Source: Cyclina sinensis
Taxonomy: Eukaryota; Mollusca; Bivalvia; Venerida; Veneridae
Reading direction: 5' to 3'
NCBI GenBank assembly: GCA_012932295.1
Contig: JAAONU010000006.1
Coordinates: 24,206,882-24,270,881 of the forward strand
DNA: 64,000 nucleotides
Shown: in pieces, positions 62,101-64,000 of the stretch
Layout of the letters: each line of letters opens with the position of its first letter
How positions within the stretch are numbered: the first letter of the stretch is position 1
The notes under the pieces: model-generated
The model's database searches: none
Seen by the model: only the letters and a program-made list of their open reading frames with translations
What the model was told of the DNA's origin: nothing
Translations under genes and position numbers: made by a program

Positions 62101-63838
62101 CTAGAGAATAAATATCTTATTTATCGCAAGTGAGCCCGCCTAAAAAAATCTGAAGCGATCGTCTAAATATTAAGGTTTATGAACACAGCCAATTAAAATT
62201 AACGTTGTTTTCAGATAACTAGTGGAAACTCATGTTACAATTTCAAAAGCGCCAACTGTGACTCGACAAAATTTCGTTAAATCTGATAGGACTAGATAAT
62301 TTGAAGTTTAATAAGGTATAAGGTCGAATCAAAGAAAACAGATTTAAATTCCTTGATAAAGTAATTAGCAAGATACAAGAGTATGTTTCTTTTAAATTTG
62401 TTGAAAAGTTTTTTTTTTTGTTTTTTTGTTTGTTTGTTTGTTGTTGTTTTTTGCTTATGAGCGATTGTCTTCGAAGCCATTCAGTTTTAACATAAGGAGA
62501 AATCGTGATAAATCAATCAATGTTTCTCAAATTTTGAGCATATGCTTCTAAAATTCAAATATTTCAACCTACTCATAGCACAGCATTCGACAAATAACTG
62601 CCGCCGCATTTCTGTCGAAACAGTCGTCAGTTATAGCTACCCATCTTCCTGAATGGAAGAGCTCAACGACCCCTGCTCCAGCCATTATATCTGGCGGTCT
62701 GAGTAACCGCACTGTATTGGTCAGAGGATTGCCTATAAATACATTATATTACATGTAACCTTTCCTATTTCATACCGATCTGAACTTGGGTTCAAATAGA
62801 TGCTCTTTATCGATTTTGGACTTAGTTCATATAAACGTTTCACATCAATTTCGACAACGGTACCATTAAACATGTCCCAGTCATTCCGAGCAAAGCTAAA
62901 TCTTGATAACACTCGACTCCATCATTATAAAACACATGCGATTGTTGTGGAAATAAGTAATCTATTTCCATATAGTAATATGATAATTATCAATTAAATT
63001 TTCCGCAAATATATAATAAAAATCTTATCTATTTTGGCCGTCAGCATTTTCTTCTCCGATTTATTTTACCCGATACCGTCCCGGCCAACTTGTTTTGACA
63101 TTTTTATGACAACTGATTTACACCGTGAACTACCACTTCAGTATTTCTGTGAGTAGGTGGGAGGGTACGTTTGATGTATTGTTGTACTTACAGATGCCAG
63201 GATCAGTCACGAATCCAAGTCCAGGACCAGCCGTTGGCACATCCGTGGGTGGTCGTATTGTTGGGTTGGGCGTTGCACAGGGCGTGCCATAGCAGATCAC
63301 GCCTACATTATTAATTTGGTTACAATAATTATTAGTACAGTATGAAATCATACAGTTGTTGAGGCGTTTCTCGTAACCAAGGCATTTTATGTCGTCGATA
63401 TAGACTGGCCCTGTTCCCTCTCCAAATCGCAGATCTGATACGGCCTGAGAGTACTTGATGAGAGTTCTAAACAATTCAATAATATTTTTATCAGAACAAG
63501 GATATACGTCTTTTGCAGGGAATACTTCATCAATACGACGCAAATTCCTAGTCTAGTGTATTTTGCATGCAGTATAAAATTGTGGTAAAAAAGCGAAGAA
63601 ATGACAAAATAAATTTGAGCGTATTTTCGTATTTTTGTTTTTAATCAAAAATACTTTTCATATGAAATAATGAATAGGTCGACTTACTCATTAAATCTTA
63701 GTTGTCTGCAGACGACTTGGGCTTCCTCTGCTGCAAATTGTCGGCTGCAAATAGTGCCCCATGTGCCATTTATGTAAATCTCAACGCGCCCCTGTGACTG
63801 GTCACTGTTAGTTCCATATAAACGCAAGTCTCCATCAA
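56170..63838 (-). CDS. SRCR-SRCR-ZP domain protein (DMBT1-like), 5' end beyond window
   Basis: Secreted or membrane-linked protein. Exons 5' to 3': 63838-63688, 63466-63192, 62732-62573, 62002-61812, 61194-61001, 60710-60505, 60301-60122, 59858-59760, 58401-58217, 57309-57205, 56771-56170. All ten joins have GT-AG borders and keep frame. SRCR 1 (LRLYGTNSDQSQGRVEIYIN...WGTICS...VVCRQL; GVICYG) is followed by a Pro/Thr linker. SRCR 2 reads VRLLRPPD...VELFHSGRWVAITDDCFD...VICRMLCYD, ending RVTCVD. A complete ZP domain follows: ZP-N cysteines in LNCDHG, GGVC, DECG and YLTC; ZP-C with KLVVPNCYATPSSD, TQCPPL, VHIHCEAYVCPKAD and CDCLCH. Next comes IGKRKKRDA, a furin-type site as expected after ZP domains, then a hydrophobic patch (VILM). 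The 200-codon Ser/Thr/Pro tail ends in hydrophobic TLTPFVGFISSCLILNLF, possibly a GPI signal. The signal peptide and any further domains lie beyond 64000. Confidence 0.92.
59104..59165 (+). mobile_element. tRNA-like SINE head in an intron
   Basis: GTGGTTCAATGGTAACGCGC (box A-like) and GTCGCGAGTTCGATCAAA (box B-like) at tRNA-like spacing. The acceptor stem is missing. It lies in the intron between ZP exons 59760 and 58401, opposite in strand to the gene. Confidence 0.5.
61530..61720 (+). repeat. ATC/CATCAT-rich imperfect microsatellite
   Basis: Degenerate CATCATC and ATCACC triplets, in the intron between the SRCR 2 and ZP-N exons. Confidence 0.85.
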
Positions 63839-64000
63839 CTGTGCAAATGAAAAAAGCTATAGTTTTATCTACAGTAAGAAATATAACATTTCTTCCAGAC
63901 GCTTTGATCAGTAATTTTCAATGTGCATGCCTATCGGCTCGAATGAAGCTTCGACAAACAAGAAATTTACCTTAAAGGGTGGTTGTATTAGCATGGAGTC
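63839..64000 (-). other. Intron of the SRCR-ZP gene, cut by window edge
   Basis: It starts at the acceptor TTTGCACAG upstream of the exon at 63838. No further exon is visible before the window ends. Confidence 0.7.

Overview
The window reads as AT-rich, intron-containing nuclear DNA of an animal, most likely a mollusc and probably a bivalve. That guess rests on multi-exon genes for secreted SRCR-ZP and Ly6-like/chitin-binding proteins, tRNA-derived SINEs, several non-LTR and DNA-transposon remnants, foldback elements and many minisatellites. No tRNA, rRNA, CRISPR or prokaryotic feature is visible. No species call is possible.

Layout. 1-8.7 kb: no recognisable gene; a 76-bp minisatellite (3.65-4.95 kb), a hairpin (5.9 kb) and a 25-bp minisatellite (7.06-8.03 kb). 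8.75-10.27 kb: a decayed two-exon transposon-like coding fragment holding a reversed SINE. 10.7-12.6 kb: a degenerate ~65-bp repeat built round the palindrome AGAACGTTCT. 13.08-14.44 kb: a 39-bp minisatellite with 117-bp higher-order periodicity, open in several frames on both strands by arithmetic only. 14.5-21.3 kb: gene-poor, with SINE copies and another hairpin.

21.3-31.6 kb is the most structured part. An old LINE on the minus strand is interrupted by an internally deleted PIF/Harbinger-type element. A 1875-bp segment covering most of that element plus adjoining LINE sequence is then repeated four times in tandem, with one base difference seen between copies. 33.3-35.4 kb holds a decayed pogo/Tigger transposase with a PHD-like C-terminus. 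36.25-38.84 kb holds a second, unclassified transposase-like pseudogene. 41.3-42.15 kb is an 834-bp foldback element.

The right third carries the two host genes, both on the minus strand. The first (44.1-53.1 kb) encodes a modular secreted protein: Ly6/uPAR-like domains, Ser/Thr-rich linkers and a peritrophin-type chitin-binding domain. Seven of its exons join in phase, but one exon has serial frame slips and the first join is off by one base. The second (56.2 kb to beyond the window edge) encodes two SRCR domains, a complete ZP domain, a KRKKR furin-type site and a Ser/Thr-rich hydrophobic-ended tail, like DMBT1-type proteins. All its visible exon joins keep frame. Both products look extracellular and could act at a mucosal, cuticular or immune surface; that shared role is inference.
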